This document shows, piece after piece, positions 23,878 to 32,163 of a stretch of DNA of 62,174 nt. The translations under genes and the position numbers were made by a program. The notes under the pieces are model-generated. The model made no database searches. It saw only the letters and a list, made by a program, of their open reading frames with translations, and was not told the DNA's origin. Within the stretch, counting starts at the first letter, position 1. Each line of letters begins with the position of its first letter. The stretch is taken from positions 8,077 to 70,250 of the forward strand of contig CAPRTS010000006.1 in assembly GCA_948695535.1 (NCBI GenBank), given 5' to 3'. Origin of the DNA: an uncultured Eubacteriales bacterium (GTDB lineage Bacteria > Bacillota > Clostridia > Christensenellales > UBA1242).

Positions 23878-25842
23878 TCATTTTACTAATTCATATTTTA
23901 ACATTTTGGGTTTAATATATACGATATAAAACTTTTTTAATGCTTCTTTCAATGTCAATATCCATTCATGCAATTCTGCGTCATCATAAATTCGCTCACC
24001 TTTTGCGTTAATTGTAAAAGTGTCTTTATCCCTAATAACATTATTGAGCCCATAAGTCTGTGTTTTATGATAGATATTCATCCAAAGTTTCATTATTTCA
24101 TCATGCTTTTGCTTTTGATTGAATTGCGTAAACCCATACAAATAAAATACATTTTCCTTTGAACATTTATTTTGATTAGTTAACAACGAATAAATTAAAC
24201 AATCATTCAAGAAATCTTTATCATTTTGATATGCCGTTCCACCATCTGCACTTCGTCTTAGTACTTCTATTTCAGTATAATCTTGTAAAACAAATTTTGT
24301 AGAAGCCCAAATAGGAATTTGATTTAACAAATTTTCTTTTGTTACGTTGATTATTCCCTTGGGGGTATGTGCGATTTTATCGGTTAAAATTCCAATATTG
24401 TTATTAAAGGAACTCTCTAAAATATTAAACTGTGCAAACTCATAAGGAGACTGCATATCCCTTAATTCACTTTGGTAGTGATAGATCTTTTTAATCTCAA
24501 TATCATTATTTTCTTCGGTTGATAACACCAATCGTTCATTTATTTCGTCTGTTTTTCCCCACTCAATTAGACTAATGCCCGCTTCTCCTGCGTGAAAATA
24601 TTTTCGATTGCATAAATACCCTTGTATAAACTGTTTATCAATTAAATGTTGTGTTTTCCAATAGCGAACAGGTGCATACAGAATATAATATTCTGGCTTA
24701 AAAATTGCGTATGCACTCCATATAAACTGGTTTAGTAAATCTTTTTGCAGAACCAATCCTTTTTTCCCATTATTTACTTTTGCTTGGCTCATGATTTCAC
24801 TAATATAAGTTTTTGTAAGCCCTGTCATGTCTACATTGTCATCTCGCCACCCACGCCCTTCTGCATATGGTGGATTTTCCAACATAATGATTGCCAGTTT
24901 ACCTTCATCCCTTAACTTAAATTCTTCTTGGAAATTATCAAAAAAACTTTCTTCAAGTGCATTGCCGCCTTGTAGCAAAGTGCCATTGACATTATAGGTA
25001 GGTGGGATAATTCGTCGAACTTTGCCTTGATATAATTGACAAAGTGCAATCCATTCTTTGGCTTCATAGGTATTCAAAATACAATGCCTTAACTCTTCCG
25101 GAGAAAGAAATTTCTGTAAATTTCCTGTTCCTGCTACACGGTCAATAATTACATAATCTTCAAATCCCTGTTCTTTTACTTTTTTGATTGCATCTTTAAC
25201 ATATTCCGTTGATATTTTCACATACCGGTCCGGCGTATAAAAAGCACCCAGCACCTTTTGGCTTTGCGGATCATTTAATTCATCCATAATGTGAGCAAAT
25301 TCTTTTTCATCGCCAGTAAACTTATTGAATTTATCGTTATCTTGTTTAAGATAATTATCAAAGAAATCAATTTTGTTTGCCGTAGTATGCTGCCGATAAA
25401 ACTTGTCTGCTAGACCTAACACAGTATCGCTGTTAACGTAATATTTGATATTCTCTTGTCGTTGACTGTATTCGAATAACTTTATTTTATCACTTTCGTT
25501 ATATAAATTAAGTTTTTCAATTTTATCCATAGTGGCATTATCAAAAATAAATACTTCACCTTTATTCATTCCAACCGCAACAAAATACTTTGGCAAATAT
25601 TCGCCGTTTGTTTTCAATTTCCACGAATACGTCTCGGCCTGTTTTTTTGCTTGTTTTAAGCCATAACTCGCCCCTAAATCTAATTTCAATTCAAACAGGC
25701 AACTTCGCGTAAAACCGTCTGTGTTATATGCCCGATTATAGCCATTGATATATTGATTTTCCATATCTTCGCCGATACGGAAATTTAGTAGCCTTTCAAA
25801 AAATATTTGGGCTTCGTTCTCATCCACAAAAGTGTGTAACAT
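23878..25842 (-). CDS. Type IIG-like restriction-modification enzyme (N6-adenine methyltransferase)
   Basis: The 654-residue protein combines an N-terminal region with a nuclease-like E-x-K (CLFELKLDLG, residues about 48-57) and an N6-adenine methyltransferase core: motif X-like GAFYTPDRYV, SAM-binding motif I IDRVAGTGNL (unusual DRVAG instead of DPACG) and catalytic IMLENPPYAEGRGW. The C-terminus probably recognises the target. It should methylate and possibly cleave DNA, defending against phages. It lies in AT-rich DNA with a divergent XRE regulator, as in controller-regulated systems. Methylase-only function cannot be excluded. No Shine-Dalgarno is evident. Confidence 0.78.
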   Translation of the reverse strand: MLHTFVDENEAQIFFERLLNFRIGEDMENQYINGYNRAYNTDGFTRSCLFELKLDLGASYGLKQAKKQAETYSWKLKTNGEYLPKYFVAVGMNKGEVFIFDNATMDKIEKLNLYNESDKIKLFEYSQRQENIKYYVNSDTVLGLADKFYRQHTTANKIDFFDNYLKQDNDKFNKFTGDEKEFAHIMDELNDPQSQKVLGAFYTPDRYVKISTEYVKDAIKKVKEQGFEDYVIIDRVAGTGNLQKFLSPEELRHCILNTYEAKEWIALCQLYQGKVRRIIPPTYNVNGTLLQGGNALEESFFDNFQEEFKLRDEGKLAIIMLENPPYAEGRGWRDDNVDMTGLTKTYISEIMSQAKVNNGKKGLVLQKDLLNQFIWSAYAIFKPEYYILYAPVRYWKTQHLIDKQFIQGYLCNRKYFHAGEAGISLIEWGKTDEINERLVLSTEENNDIEIKKIYHYQSELRDMQSPYEFAQFNILESSFNNNIGILTDKIAHTPKGIINVTKENLLNQIPIWASTKFVLQDYTEIEVLRRSADGGTAYQNDKDFLNDCLIYSLLTNQNKCSKENVFYLYGFTQFNQKQKHDEIMKLWMNIYHKTQTYGLNNVIRDKDTFTINAKGERIYDDAELHEWILTLKEALKKFYIVYIKPKMLKYELVK

Positions 25843-25855
25843 ATGCTACATTATA

Positions 25856-25924
25856 CTCGCATATTTACGAGTAAGCAAATGCAATCGCAAATTTACGAAT
25901 ATTTTAACATACTCGCTAATTTAC
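25856..25924 (+). promoter_or_regulatory. Three direct operator-like repeats in the RM/XRE intergenic region
   Basis: CTCGCATATTTACGAG (25856), TCGCAAATTTACGAA (25885) and CTCGCTAATTTAC (25912) are spaced 27-28 bp apart between the divergent RM and XRE starts. They are likely binding sites for the XRE regulator, coordinating both genes. Confidence 0.65.
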
Positions 25925-25935
25925 AATTAAATATT

Positions 25936-26178
25936 ATGAATTTACAAGAGGCGGTTGCAAAGCGATTATCCAATCTATTGCATGAAAAAAAGTTGACGCA
26001 ATATTCTTTGTGTCAAAAAATTGGCATGAACCAAACAACCATTTACAACATCACGCACGCTCGCTGTAAGAGTGTAACTCTTAAAACTATTTACTACCTT
26101 GCTGACGGTTTAGGCATCACTTTGCAAGAATTTATCAACGACCCTTTGTTTAATCAAGATAATTTAGAAGTTGAGTAG
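25936..26178 (+). CDS. XRE-family controller protein of the RM locus
   Basis: An 80-residue HTH protein (LLHEKKLTQYSLCQKIGMNQ followed by TTIYNITHARCKSVTLKTI). Size and divergent position next to the methyltransferase/endonuclease gene fit a C-protein-like regulator. I start it at ATG 25936; the frame is open to 25843, but that stretch is the operator region. It ends 32 bp before the island-border repeat. Confidence 0.8.
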   Translation: MNLQEAVAKRLSNLLHEKKLTQYSLCQKIGMNQTTIYNITHARCKSVTLKTIYYLADGLGITLQEFINDPLFNQDNLEVE

Positions 26179-26209
26179 TAAGGTTTTTTACAAGTCTTAC
26201 CATTTGTCT

Positions 26210-26330
26210 TCATCAGTGGCACACAAAACCCAACCACACCATCAACGCAAAAGCATTGATACTTTTTGTGTGTTCTGCTCTGCGGTGTTGTTCGGGAGCA
26301 AACATTTCCGTCCTGCCAAACATGTGAAAA
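26210..26330 (-). repeat. Island-border repeat, right copy (inverted)
   Basis: On minus this region reads TTTCACATGTTTGGCAGGAC, then AAATGTTTGCTCCCGAACAA, AAGTATCAATGCTTTTGCGT and GGGTTTTGTGT. It aligns with 8143-8236 with one insertion of about 15 bp (CACCGCAGAGCAG). The following 150 bp to 26481 contain a GC-rich imperfect hairpin (GGCGCAAGG...CCCTGCGCC) but no gene. Confidence 0.65.
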
Positions 26331-26481
26331 GTTGACCCCCCCTAAACAAGGTGCAATCAAAAACGGCCGCGGCCTACGCTTACGACTAAAAACGGCGCAA
26401 GGTCATCATTAACTTGGCGGAGTAACCCTGCGCCGCGGCAACCCAACGCTGACCAGACTAACTTTGAAACGTTTGACCACC

Positions 26482-27030
26482 TTAAATTTCGCGCGCCGGT
26501 TCGGTGGCGGCGTTCGCTGTTTTTTCGGGAACGCGCAGCAACGGGTTACCGAAACCTAGTACGCGACGGTAGGCCGTCACGTCGGTGGTCAAGGCCGGTA
26601 CTTGTTTAACCAAGGCGTCTAACATCTTAGGTGGTAAATATAACGAGTGTTCCATCATTATTTCCCGTAACAAAGTGGGTGTTTGTTCGTTGTCAGGCGT
26701 AATTTGTTGATAACTACGTAAAATTTTTGCCCGGTCACGTTGGTTAGAAATAATTAAATCCGCCAACTGTGCGGTGACATGTCGATCCCACAGGTGTTGG
26801 TTGCGCGCAATCATTTTGTCTAGTTTTTGGTACAGCGGTTGACAACGGAACGCCAAGTTCACCATTTCGCTGGGTTGCAGATCTTCCACAAAGCGTTGGT
26901 CGAACAAGGTAATTAACACTTCATCGGCGGGCAATGCTTCCGTCAACGGCGTTATTTCCCAACGATAAATTTTGTTTTTAATTTTGCGAGCACGTTGTTC
27001 AGCGCGAATAAAATCCGATGCCAAATCCAT
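26482..27030 (-). CDS. Hypothetical protein, 182 aa, REx C-terminal tag
   Basis: Soluble, mostly helical, basic N-terminus (RAEQRARKIKNKIYRWE). No known domain seen. The TATAAT box (27036-27041 on plus coordinates) ends 5 nt before the ATG, so the mRNA is predicted leaderless. The C-terminus ANAATEPAREI matches the tag shared by several unknown proteins at 53-59 kb. GC-richer chromosomal codon use. Confidence 0.7.
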   Translation of the reverse strand: MDLASDFIRAEQRARKIKNKIYRWEITPLTEALPADEVLITLFDQRFVEDLQPSEMVNLAFRCQPLYQKLDKMIARNQHLWDRHVTAQLADLIISNQRDRAKILRSYQQITPDNEQTPTLLREIMMEHSLYLPPKMLDALVKQVPALTTDVTAYRRVLGFGNPLLRVPEKTANAATEPAREI

Positions 27031-27127
27031 AACAAATTATAACATGCACCCCAACCGCAGTCAATAACCGCCACAACTTTGCTTTTGCCCATTGCAATTG
27101 CCAGTCCCACCGTGGTATAATGGGCAC

Positions 27128-28099
27128 ATGGGAAACAACAAAACATTTATTATCCTGCCGACGCAGGACGTTATCAAAACCGTACTGAACGGGGAAAGCA
27201 TTGTTAGTGAAACTACCATCACCAATGAGCGGGGCTATACCCGCATCACCACGGCCATAAACAACGATTTACCGTTAACCGCCACCGACTTTGCCCGCCA
27301 CACCGGTTTAAGCGTAGCCCACAACGCGGACACCACACTTAACGAAATTTGGTTGGGCAACCGCGGCGAATTACGTGACACCGTGCAAATTTACCAAGCG
27401 GACGTCAACGGTCGGCATACTTTTGCCCAACGCAAAGTCGACACCGCGACCGTGGGCGTGATGCCGTGCTTGCTGAACCACGATGTGCACCCGTTCGGCA
27501 CCGTTACGACGGACGGCCAAAAACAGTTAGCGATTGGTAAAAACCACGCGGCCTTACCGTGCTACCCCGGCAGTGCCGTGGACGCGAATACTGCCGCGGC
27601 GTTAGATCACGATTTACAAGCCTTAGCCAACCTTGACGACCGCCACCCGGCCAAGATTGGCTTTACCTTGGTCGGGTCTTACACCGCGCCGGATACCGGA
27701 CGCCAATGCCCGTGCTACCGTTGGCACGAACAAAATTACGTGCTACACACTAACCGTGACGGCCACCGTGCGTGGTTCCGTTGCGAACCGATTAACGTGC
27801 GCGTGGTCGATGATGAACAAGGCGTATTACTGACCGACCAAATTTTGTTTGCCGCCCCGTTCAGCAACTTGGCCAACTTCCGCGACCGTACCCAAGCCGT
27901 CGGTGCCAATGACGAATTGGCCGTGTCACAATTCAGTTTGAATCGCTACTTGCAAGACGTGTTCTTGCCCGAATTGATTAAGAGCACCACGTTTGGCCTG
28001 AGCCACGACGTCGACATGGTGGCGTTCACGCACCCGAAACTGCGCAAATTAAATACTACACTTACCCGCAACCAAGACCACGACCTGCTCAGCAAATAA
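27128..28099 (+). CDS. DUF6273-like protein
   Basis: The C-terminal two thirds resemble DUF6273 proteins of Bacillota: PCYRWHEQNYVLHTN, then VVDDEQGVLLTDQILFAAPF and FSLNRYLQDVFLPELI, the last corresponding to the family pattern of a short helix with L-N/R-x-L and F. The biological role of this domain is not known. TATAAT (27116-27121) ends 6 nt before the ATG with no Shine-Dalgarno, so the transcript should be leaderless. It is divergent from the tagged hypothetical protein, 97 bp apart, with back-to-back promoters. Confidence 0.65.
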   Translation: MGNNKTFIILPTQDVIKTVLNGESIVSETTITNERGYTRITTAINNDLPLTATDFARHTGLSVAHNADTTLNEIWLGNRGELRDTVQIYQADVNGRHTFAQRKVDTATVGVMPCLLNHDVHPFGTVTTDGQKQLAIGKNHAALPCYPGSAVDANTAAALDHDLQALANLDDRHPAKIGFTLVGSYTAPDTGRQCPCYRWHEQNYVLHTNRDGHRAWFRCEPINVRVVDDEQGVLLTDQILFAAPFSNLANFRDRTQAVGANDELAVSQFSLNRYLQDVFLPELIKSTTFGLSHDVDMVAFTHPKLRKLNTTLTRNQDHDLLSK

Positions 28100-28159
28100 G
28101 GTTTGGCTACTTGGCACTAATTTTGTGACCAGTGCATAGATATAGTCCAGGAGGTAGGT

Positions 28160-28435
28160 ATGGATAATATGTACAACCATTACCACAGTCAAGGAGAAAA
28201 TAATTTACGCACTTTGCAAAACGCCCGGAAAGACATTATCGGTGAATTGGACGCCATCATTCAGTACACCCAACACTGGTACGAAACCGATGACATGCGT
28301 GCCAAGCAAACCATTAACGACATTATGCGGGAAGAAGAAGTGCACGTCGGTCAATTGTTCGGTTTGCTGTTCAGTTTAGACCCCGTTGCTAAAACCCAAT
28401 TCGAAAAAGGCTTACAAGAATTTAACGGTCAATAA
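28160..28435 (+). CDS. Ferritin-like/rubrerythrin-family small protein
   Basis: A 91-residue helical protein with the ferritin-like signature ARKDIIGELDAIIQYTQHWY and IMREEEVHVGQLFGLLFSLD, whose E and E-x-x-H residues would form half of a di-iron site. Short relatives in Clostridia are annotated as ferritin-like or demethoxyubiquinone-hydroxylase-family proteins and probably dimerise. It has a full AGGAGG site, unlike its leaderless neighbours, and is followed by a terminator. Confidence 0.7.
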   Translation: MDNMYNHYHSQGENNLRTLQNARKDIIGELDAIIQYTQHWYETDDMRAKQTINDIMREEEVHVGQLFGLLFSLDPVAKTQFEKGLQEFNGQ

Positions 28436-28464
28436 TTTAACCGACGTTTAACTCTTGACTTGAA

Positions 28465-28489
28465 GGCGGCAGCATTGCCGTCTTTTTAG
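28465..28489 (+). terminator. Rho-independent terminator
   Basis: GGCGGCA and TGCCGTC form a 7-bp stem (one G-T) around GCAT, followed by TTTTTAG, 30 bp after the ferritin-like gene. Confidence 0.85.
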
Positions 28490-28567
28490 TGTTGCTTTTA
28501 CCCATGGTACTAATGAAGTGACATATTTTTTTGACAAATCGGCAACGGTTTGCCATATTGATAGAGT

Positions 28568-29218
28568 ATGAAGAAAGTTGGTGCGGTCTTGTGCGTATTG
28601 GTGGTAGCAATTTTGTGTAGTGCGTGCCGTACGTTTAACAATGACGAAACCGTAACCATTGACAACACCGACCCGCACGCGGTAGTTTTTGTGCAACTGA
28701 ACGACGGCGTAGTTTTCGACCCCAGTTTACTGCCAGATTTAAAGGCGGCCATTTTGACGCAAAGCGAACAAATTAAGGCCACTAACCCCGACGCGCCGTA
28801 CGTCACCGACGCACAGTTCAGTGACACCACGACCGATGAGCCTTTCGCCTTAACCTTAACGATCACTAACTCCCCCGCCCAAGTGGTAACCTTGGCCACC
28901 CGACCGTGGACGATTACCCGCACTTATACCATTTTTAACCCGCTGTCGTTACTGCCCGCCGACGCACGGTTTACTTACTATACGGGCTTAACCACCGACC
29001 GGCGCCACTCGTCCGCGAACACGAACAACATTACACCACAAACCGACGGGAATTATGCTTACCTGTGGACGGGCACCGACGCGTTAGTTTTGACCGACGT
29101 TTTTCCTAACCGCACCCTGTATTATTTGTGTGCGTTAGGTGCCGCGGCGGCAGTAGGCGTAGTTGTTTTCTTGGTTGCCCGATATATCTCTTGTAAAAAG
29201 TCACGTCAGCCGTTATAA
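28568..29218 (+). CDS. Lipoprotein with C-terminal TM helix
   Basis: A signal peptide ends in lipobox LCSAC (Cys20), so the N-terminus is predicted to be lipidated outside. A beta-rich ectodomain of about 160 residues follows, then a TM helix (LCALGAAAAVGVVVFLVARYI) and a basic tail. This resembles the LPXTG-less, TM-anchored domain layout of some Bacillota envelope proteins (the central IxxNP segment recalls DUF3153-like proteins, uncertain). TATTGA lies 6 nt before the ATG, so it may be leaderless. Its stop lies inside the -10 box of the next gene. Confidence 0.7.
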   Translation: MKKVGAVLCVLVVAILCSACRTFNNDETVTIDNTDPHAVVFVQLNDGVVFDPSLLPDLKAAILTQSEQIKATNPDAPYVTDAQFSDTTTDEPFALTLTITNSPAQVVTLATRPWTITRTYTIFNPLSLLPADARFTYYTGLTTDRRHSSANTNNITPQTDGNYAYLWTGTDALVLTDVFPNRTLYYLCALGAAAAVGVVVFLVARYISCKKSRQPL

Positions 29219-29226
29219 TGTAAGGT

Positions 29227-29973
29227 ATGGCTATTGCAGTATTTGGTGACATTCACGGCAACTTAGAAGCTTTGGAAGCAATTTTGAAAAGTATTAAACG
29301 CAACCACAAAATTACCGACGTTTATTATTTAGGTGATGCGGTGGTTTTCGGCCCGGACAGTGCAGCGTGCGTGCGCTTGTTAAAGCAACACCACATTAAA
29401 TGCGTACTGGGTAATCACGAACAGCGCTTGGTTAAATACGACGATTCGGCGAAAGCCAAAACCTACGCGGGCAAAGCGCTAATCGAGACGACGTTTAACA
29501 GTTTAGACAAAGACGATTTACGTTTTATCGCGACCTGGCCGGTAGAACGAATAATCACTTACAAAGGTAAAAAGATTTTATTTACCCACTACTGCCACGA
29601 CGAGAATAACCGCGTGATTGACACGCAAATTGCGTTCGGCGACCGGGACTTACAACAATACTTTAACGCCAAAAAATGCGACGTAGTTTTTTTCGGCCAT
29701 TTGCACAAGCGCAAAATTTTAATCGACGAAGAACGTCACTCTTACGTATTACAAGGCAGTTCCGGTTGCGTCAAAACCGACAAGACCTTTTACACACTGT
29801 TTGACGTGGTAGATAATTTCGGCGATGGCGCCAATTACGATATTTACCGCGTGGACATTAAATATAACCGCAAACGCTTTATTACCAAAATGCAAACCGC
29901 CGATCTGCCGGGCAAGGAAACTTACGGTGAACCTTGCTTCGGGTTAACCTTCACCGCCAACAATAAGGAGTAA
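29227..29973 (+). CDS. Calcineurin-like metallophosphoesterase
   Basis: The metal-binding motifs of the family are present: FGDIHGN (residues 6-12), GDAVVFGPD, GNHEQRL (about 61-67), FTHYCHD and GHLHKRK. It should hydrolyse phosphoesters with a di-metal centre; the fold resembles YfcE/PrpE-type phosphodiesterases or phosphatases, and the substrate is unknown. TATAAT (29214-29219), overlapping the stop of the preceding gene, ends 7 nt before the ATG, predicting a leaderless mRNA. It is followed immediately by the MazG-like gene. Confidence 0.85.
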   Translation: MAIAVFGDIHGNLEALEAILKSIKRNHKITDVYYLGDAVVFGPDSAACVRLLKQHHIKCVLGNHEQRLVKYDDSAKAKTYAGKALIETTFNSLDKDDLRFIATWPVERIITYKGKKILFTHYCHDENNRVIDTQIAFGDRDLQQYFNAKKCDVVFFGHLHKRKILIDEERHSYVLQGSSGCVKTDKTFYTLFDVVDNFGDGANYDIYRVDIKYNRKRFITKMQTADLPGKETYGEPCFGLTFTANNKE

Positions 29974-29976
29974 ATG

Positions 29977-30396
29977 ATGGAAGACAAAATCAAAGAAATT
30001 GCCGAAACTTTTTTAAGCGAAGAAAACATTACCATTAAAAACGCGTTACAATTAGCCACGTTGGGACTGACCAAAAGCGTGGGTGACATTGCCGAATTGA
30101 CCTACGGCGTTAATTACAGCCAACACCCGTATAACGATGACCGCAAAAACCAGTTGGCCGACTACTTGGGCTACGCGATGTTAAACTGGCAAATCTTGGC
30201 CTTGGCGTCGGGTTTTTCCGGTGAAGAAATCGGTAACCGTTTTGCCGCGGAATGGCTGACCAAACATTTGGGCAAAGCGTCGATTAAAGACTTGTTAAAA
30301 CATTTGAAACCCACGGCTAAGCAGCAAGAGCCCGCCACCCAAGAGCAACAGGTAGACCGCAAACCCGCGGAAGTCAACTTTACTAAGCAAGTTTAA
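29977..30396 (+). CDS. MazG-like helical protein with low-complexity tail
   Basis: The core (VGDIAELTYGVNYSQH and LADYLGYAMLNWQILALASG) resembles all-alpha MazG-type NTP pyrophosphohydrolases, which clean damaged nucleotides, but the EExxE metal motif is weak, so function is uncertain. The last 34 residues (KPTAKQQEPATQEQQ and onward) are low complexity and lie antisense to the 3' end of uppP. AAGGAG precedes the start, in an operon with the phosphoesterase gene. Confidence 0.6.
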   Translation: MEDKIKEIAETFLSEENITIKNALQLATLGLTKSVGDIAELTYGVNYSQHPYNDDRKNQLADYLGYAMLNWQILALASGFSGEEIGNRFAAEWLTKHLGKASIKDLLKHLKPTAKQQEPATQEQQVDRKPAEVNFTKQV

Positions 30397-31059
30397 TAAC
30401 CACTTAATCGCCACCACCCCGGCCACGAACGCGGTGATAAAGGCCAAACTTAAACTGCCCCAATTAACCGTGCCTAACGTTCCCCCCGCCAGCAATTCGT
30501 AACCAAGCGACGCCAGAATAATTGGAATGGACAATAAGAACGAGAAATCCGCCGCTTCCGTTTGGCTGAGCCCGCACAGTTGCCCGGCCACCATGGTGCA
30601 ACCACTGCGCGTCAAGCCCGGTAACACGGCGATGCCTTGCGCACAACCGACCACCGCCGCCGTCAGCCACGGGTTGGTCGCGGGTCGCCGCGGGAAAATG
30701 GTTGGTAATAACAACACCACCCCCGCGACGATAAAGGTGAACGGCAACGCACCAACGGTGAACAACGGGTCGAGTAACGGCTTGGTAATTAACACCAAGC
30801 CACAGGTAAGCACCGTCGCCAACAACAACCGCCAATTAGTTTTCTGCCACGGGTGCCGGATTAGCGTCCACAACTTTTTGCGGTACACCACGACTACCGC
30901 CAACAAGGTTGCCAAATGCAACACAATGGTAAATAACAACCCGTCCGTGTTTACGCCGAACAGATGCTCAAACAGCAACAAATGGCCACTGGACGAAATC
31001 GGTAAAAATTCGGCCAAACCTTGCACTAAACCCAAAAACACCGCAGTGTACCACGCCAT
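30295..31059 (-). CDS. uppP: Undecaprenyl-diphosphate phosphatase
   Basis: UppP (BacA) recycles the peptidoglycan lipid carrier at the membrane. The signature is clear: GLVQGLAEFLPISSSGHLLL (residues 10-29) and the second motif GIAVLPGLTRSGCTMVAGQL. About eight TM helices and 254 residues fit the family. It overlaps the convergent MazG-like gene by 102 bp, an unusually long coding overlap. The start is followed on the other side by the DivIC-like gene in divergent orientation. Confidence 0.95.
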   Translation of the reverse strand: MAWYTAVFLGLVQGLAEFLPISSSGHLLLFEHLFGVNTDGLLFTIVLHLATLLAVVVVYRKKLWTLIRHPWQKTNWRLLLATVLTCGLVLITKPLLDPLFTVGALPFTFIVAGVVLLLPTIFPRRPATNPWLTAAVVGCAQGIAVLPGLTRSGCTMVAGQLCGLSQTEAADFSFLLSIPIILASLGYELLAGGTLGTVNWGSLSLAFITAFVAGVVAIKWLLNLLSKVDFRGFAVYLLLLGGGLLLLSRGFQMF

Positions 31060-31116
31060 AGCCCATGTTTATGTTGGTTATTTGACAAAAAACACCAAAG
31101 CCCCCATACTGTAAAC

Positions 31117-31362
31117 ATGCAAAAGGAAGACTTGGTTAAACGCTTAAAAATTTTTGCTGCGGTGGTGACGACTGCCTTTGTGGTGCTGATTGTCGGGCTA
31201 GTTATTCAGTTTGGTTTTATTGCCCACCAAAACACCGAATTGGCACGGTTAAAAGCAGGTAACGAAGCCAAGCGCCAAGAAATTATTGAAATTGAACGCG
31301 AAGTCGAATACATTAAGGGCGAATTGGTTAACGACTGGCAACAAACACATGAGCAACTGTAA
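31117..31362 (+). CDS. DivIC/FtsB-like septum protein
   Basis: An 81-residue bitopic protein with a cytoplasmic basic N-terminus, one TM helix (FAAVVTTAFVVLIVGLVIQF) and a coiled coil (NTELARLKAGNEAKRQEIIE), the layout of the FtsB/DivIC or FtsL division proteins. TTGACA (31082), 17 bp, CATACT and 6 nt lead to the ATG, so it is predicted leaderless. The radC start overlaps its end. Confidence 0.65.
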   Translation: MQKEDLVKRLKIFAAVVTTAFVVLIVGLVIQFGFIAHQNTELARLKAGNEAKRQEIIEIEREVEYIKGELVNDWQQTHEQL

Positions 31363-32077
31363 AGCCACCCTGAACCAACAAATTCACGCGGGACGACGGG
31401 CGAAGTTACGCACCCGTTTTTTAACCGACGGCTTGGGCACTTTCACGCCCAGCGAAGTTTTGGAGTTTGCCTTAGGTTTTGTGTTACCCCGCGTCGATAC
31501 TAACCCCGCCGCCCACAGTTTATTAAACCGTTTTGGCAGTTTAACCGCGGTGGTAGACGCCAAACCCGCTGACTTGCAAGACGCGTTCGGCATTGGCGAA
31601 CAAGCCGCTATTTTTCTCAGTTTCTTAAAACAATGCCACACCTATTTGGCAAAGCAAGCGGTAACCACGGTTAAATTATCTTCGCCGGGGCGGGCAATGC
31701 GTTACTTGCGACCGCTGATGAAGTCCTACTCGGTCGAGCAATTCGTGGTGGTTTGTTTGGATAAAGCGGATAACGTTAAAAGCATTAACGCCGTCACCAA
31801 TCACGAACTGGATAAAGTGTACTTAAACGTGCGCGAGATCATCAGTCTGGTCACCGCGCAAAAAGCGGCCAAAGTCATTATCGCCCATAACCATTTGAAC
31901 GAATGTCCCGACCCGTCGGTGGCCGACATGAACACCACCCGCCGTTTGGCCAAATTGTTCCATTTGCTGGACGTCGATTTGGTTGACCACTTGATTTTTG
32001 CCGGCGACCGCACCTATTCGTTTACCGAACACGGGATTATGCAAGTTTTCAAAACGGAAGCCACCAAGAGTATATAA
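31349..32077 (+). CDS. radC: RadC/JAB-domain protein
   Basis: RadC family: an N-terminal helix-hairpin-helix-like region (SEVLEFALGF, DAFGIGEQAAIFL) and a C-terminal MPN/JAB1 metalloprotease-like domain with HNHLNECPDPSVAD. The role in DNA metabolism is unsettled. I use ATG 31349, which overlaps the previous gene by 14 bp. Confidence 0.88.
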   Translation: MSNCKATLNQQIHAGRRAKLRTRFLTDGLGTFTPSEVLEFALGFVLPRVDTNPAAHSLLNRFGSLTAVVDAKPADLQDAFGIGEQAAIFLSFLKQCHTYLAKQAVTTVKLSSPGRAMRYLRPLMKSYSVEQFVVVCLDKADNVKSINAVTNHELDKVYLNVREIISLVTAQKAAKVIIAHNHLNECPDPSVADMNTTRRLAKLFHLLDVDLVDHLIFAGDRTYSFTEHGIMQVFKTEATKSI

Positions 32078-32163
32078 GTAACGCCAAACACACGGCTACA
32101 TAAATACTGAACTGCATAGTTAAAATATTGACAAAAAACTGCGAAAAGATAATACTGTAAACA

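Noticed and set aside
28510..28923. Minus-strand frame opposite the lipoprotein gene
   Set aside because: The plus frame has a signal peptide, lipobox and promoter; the minus frame has none.
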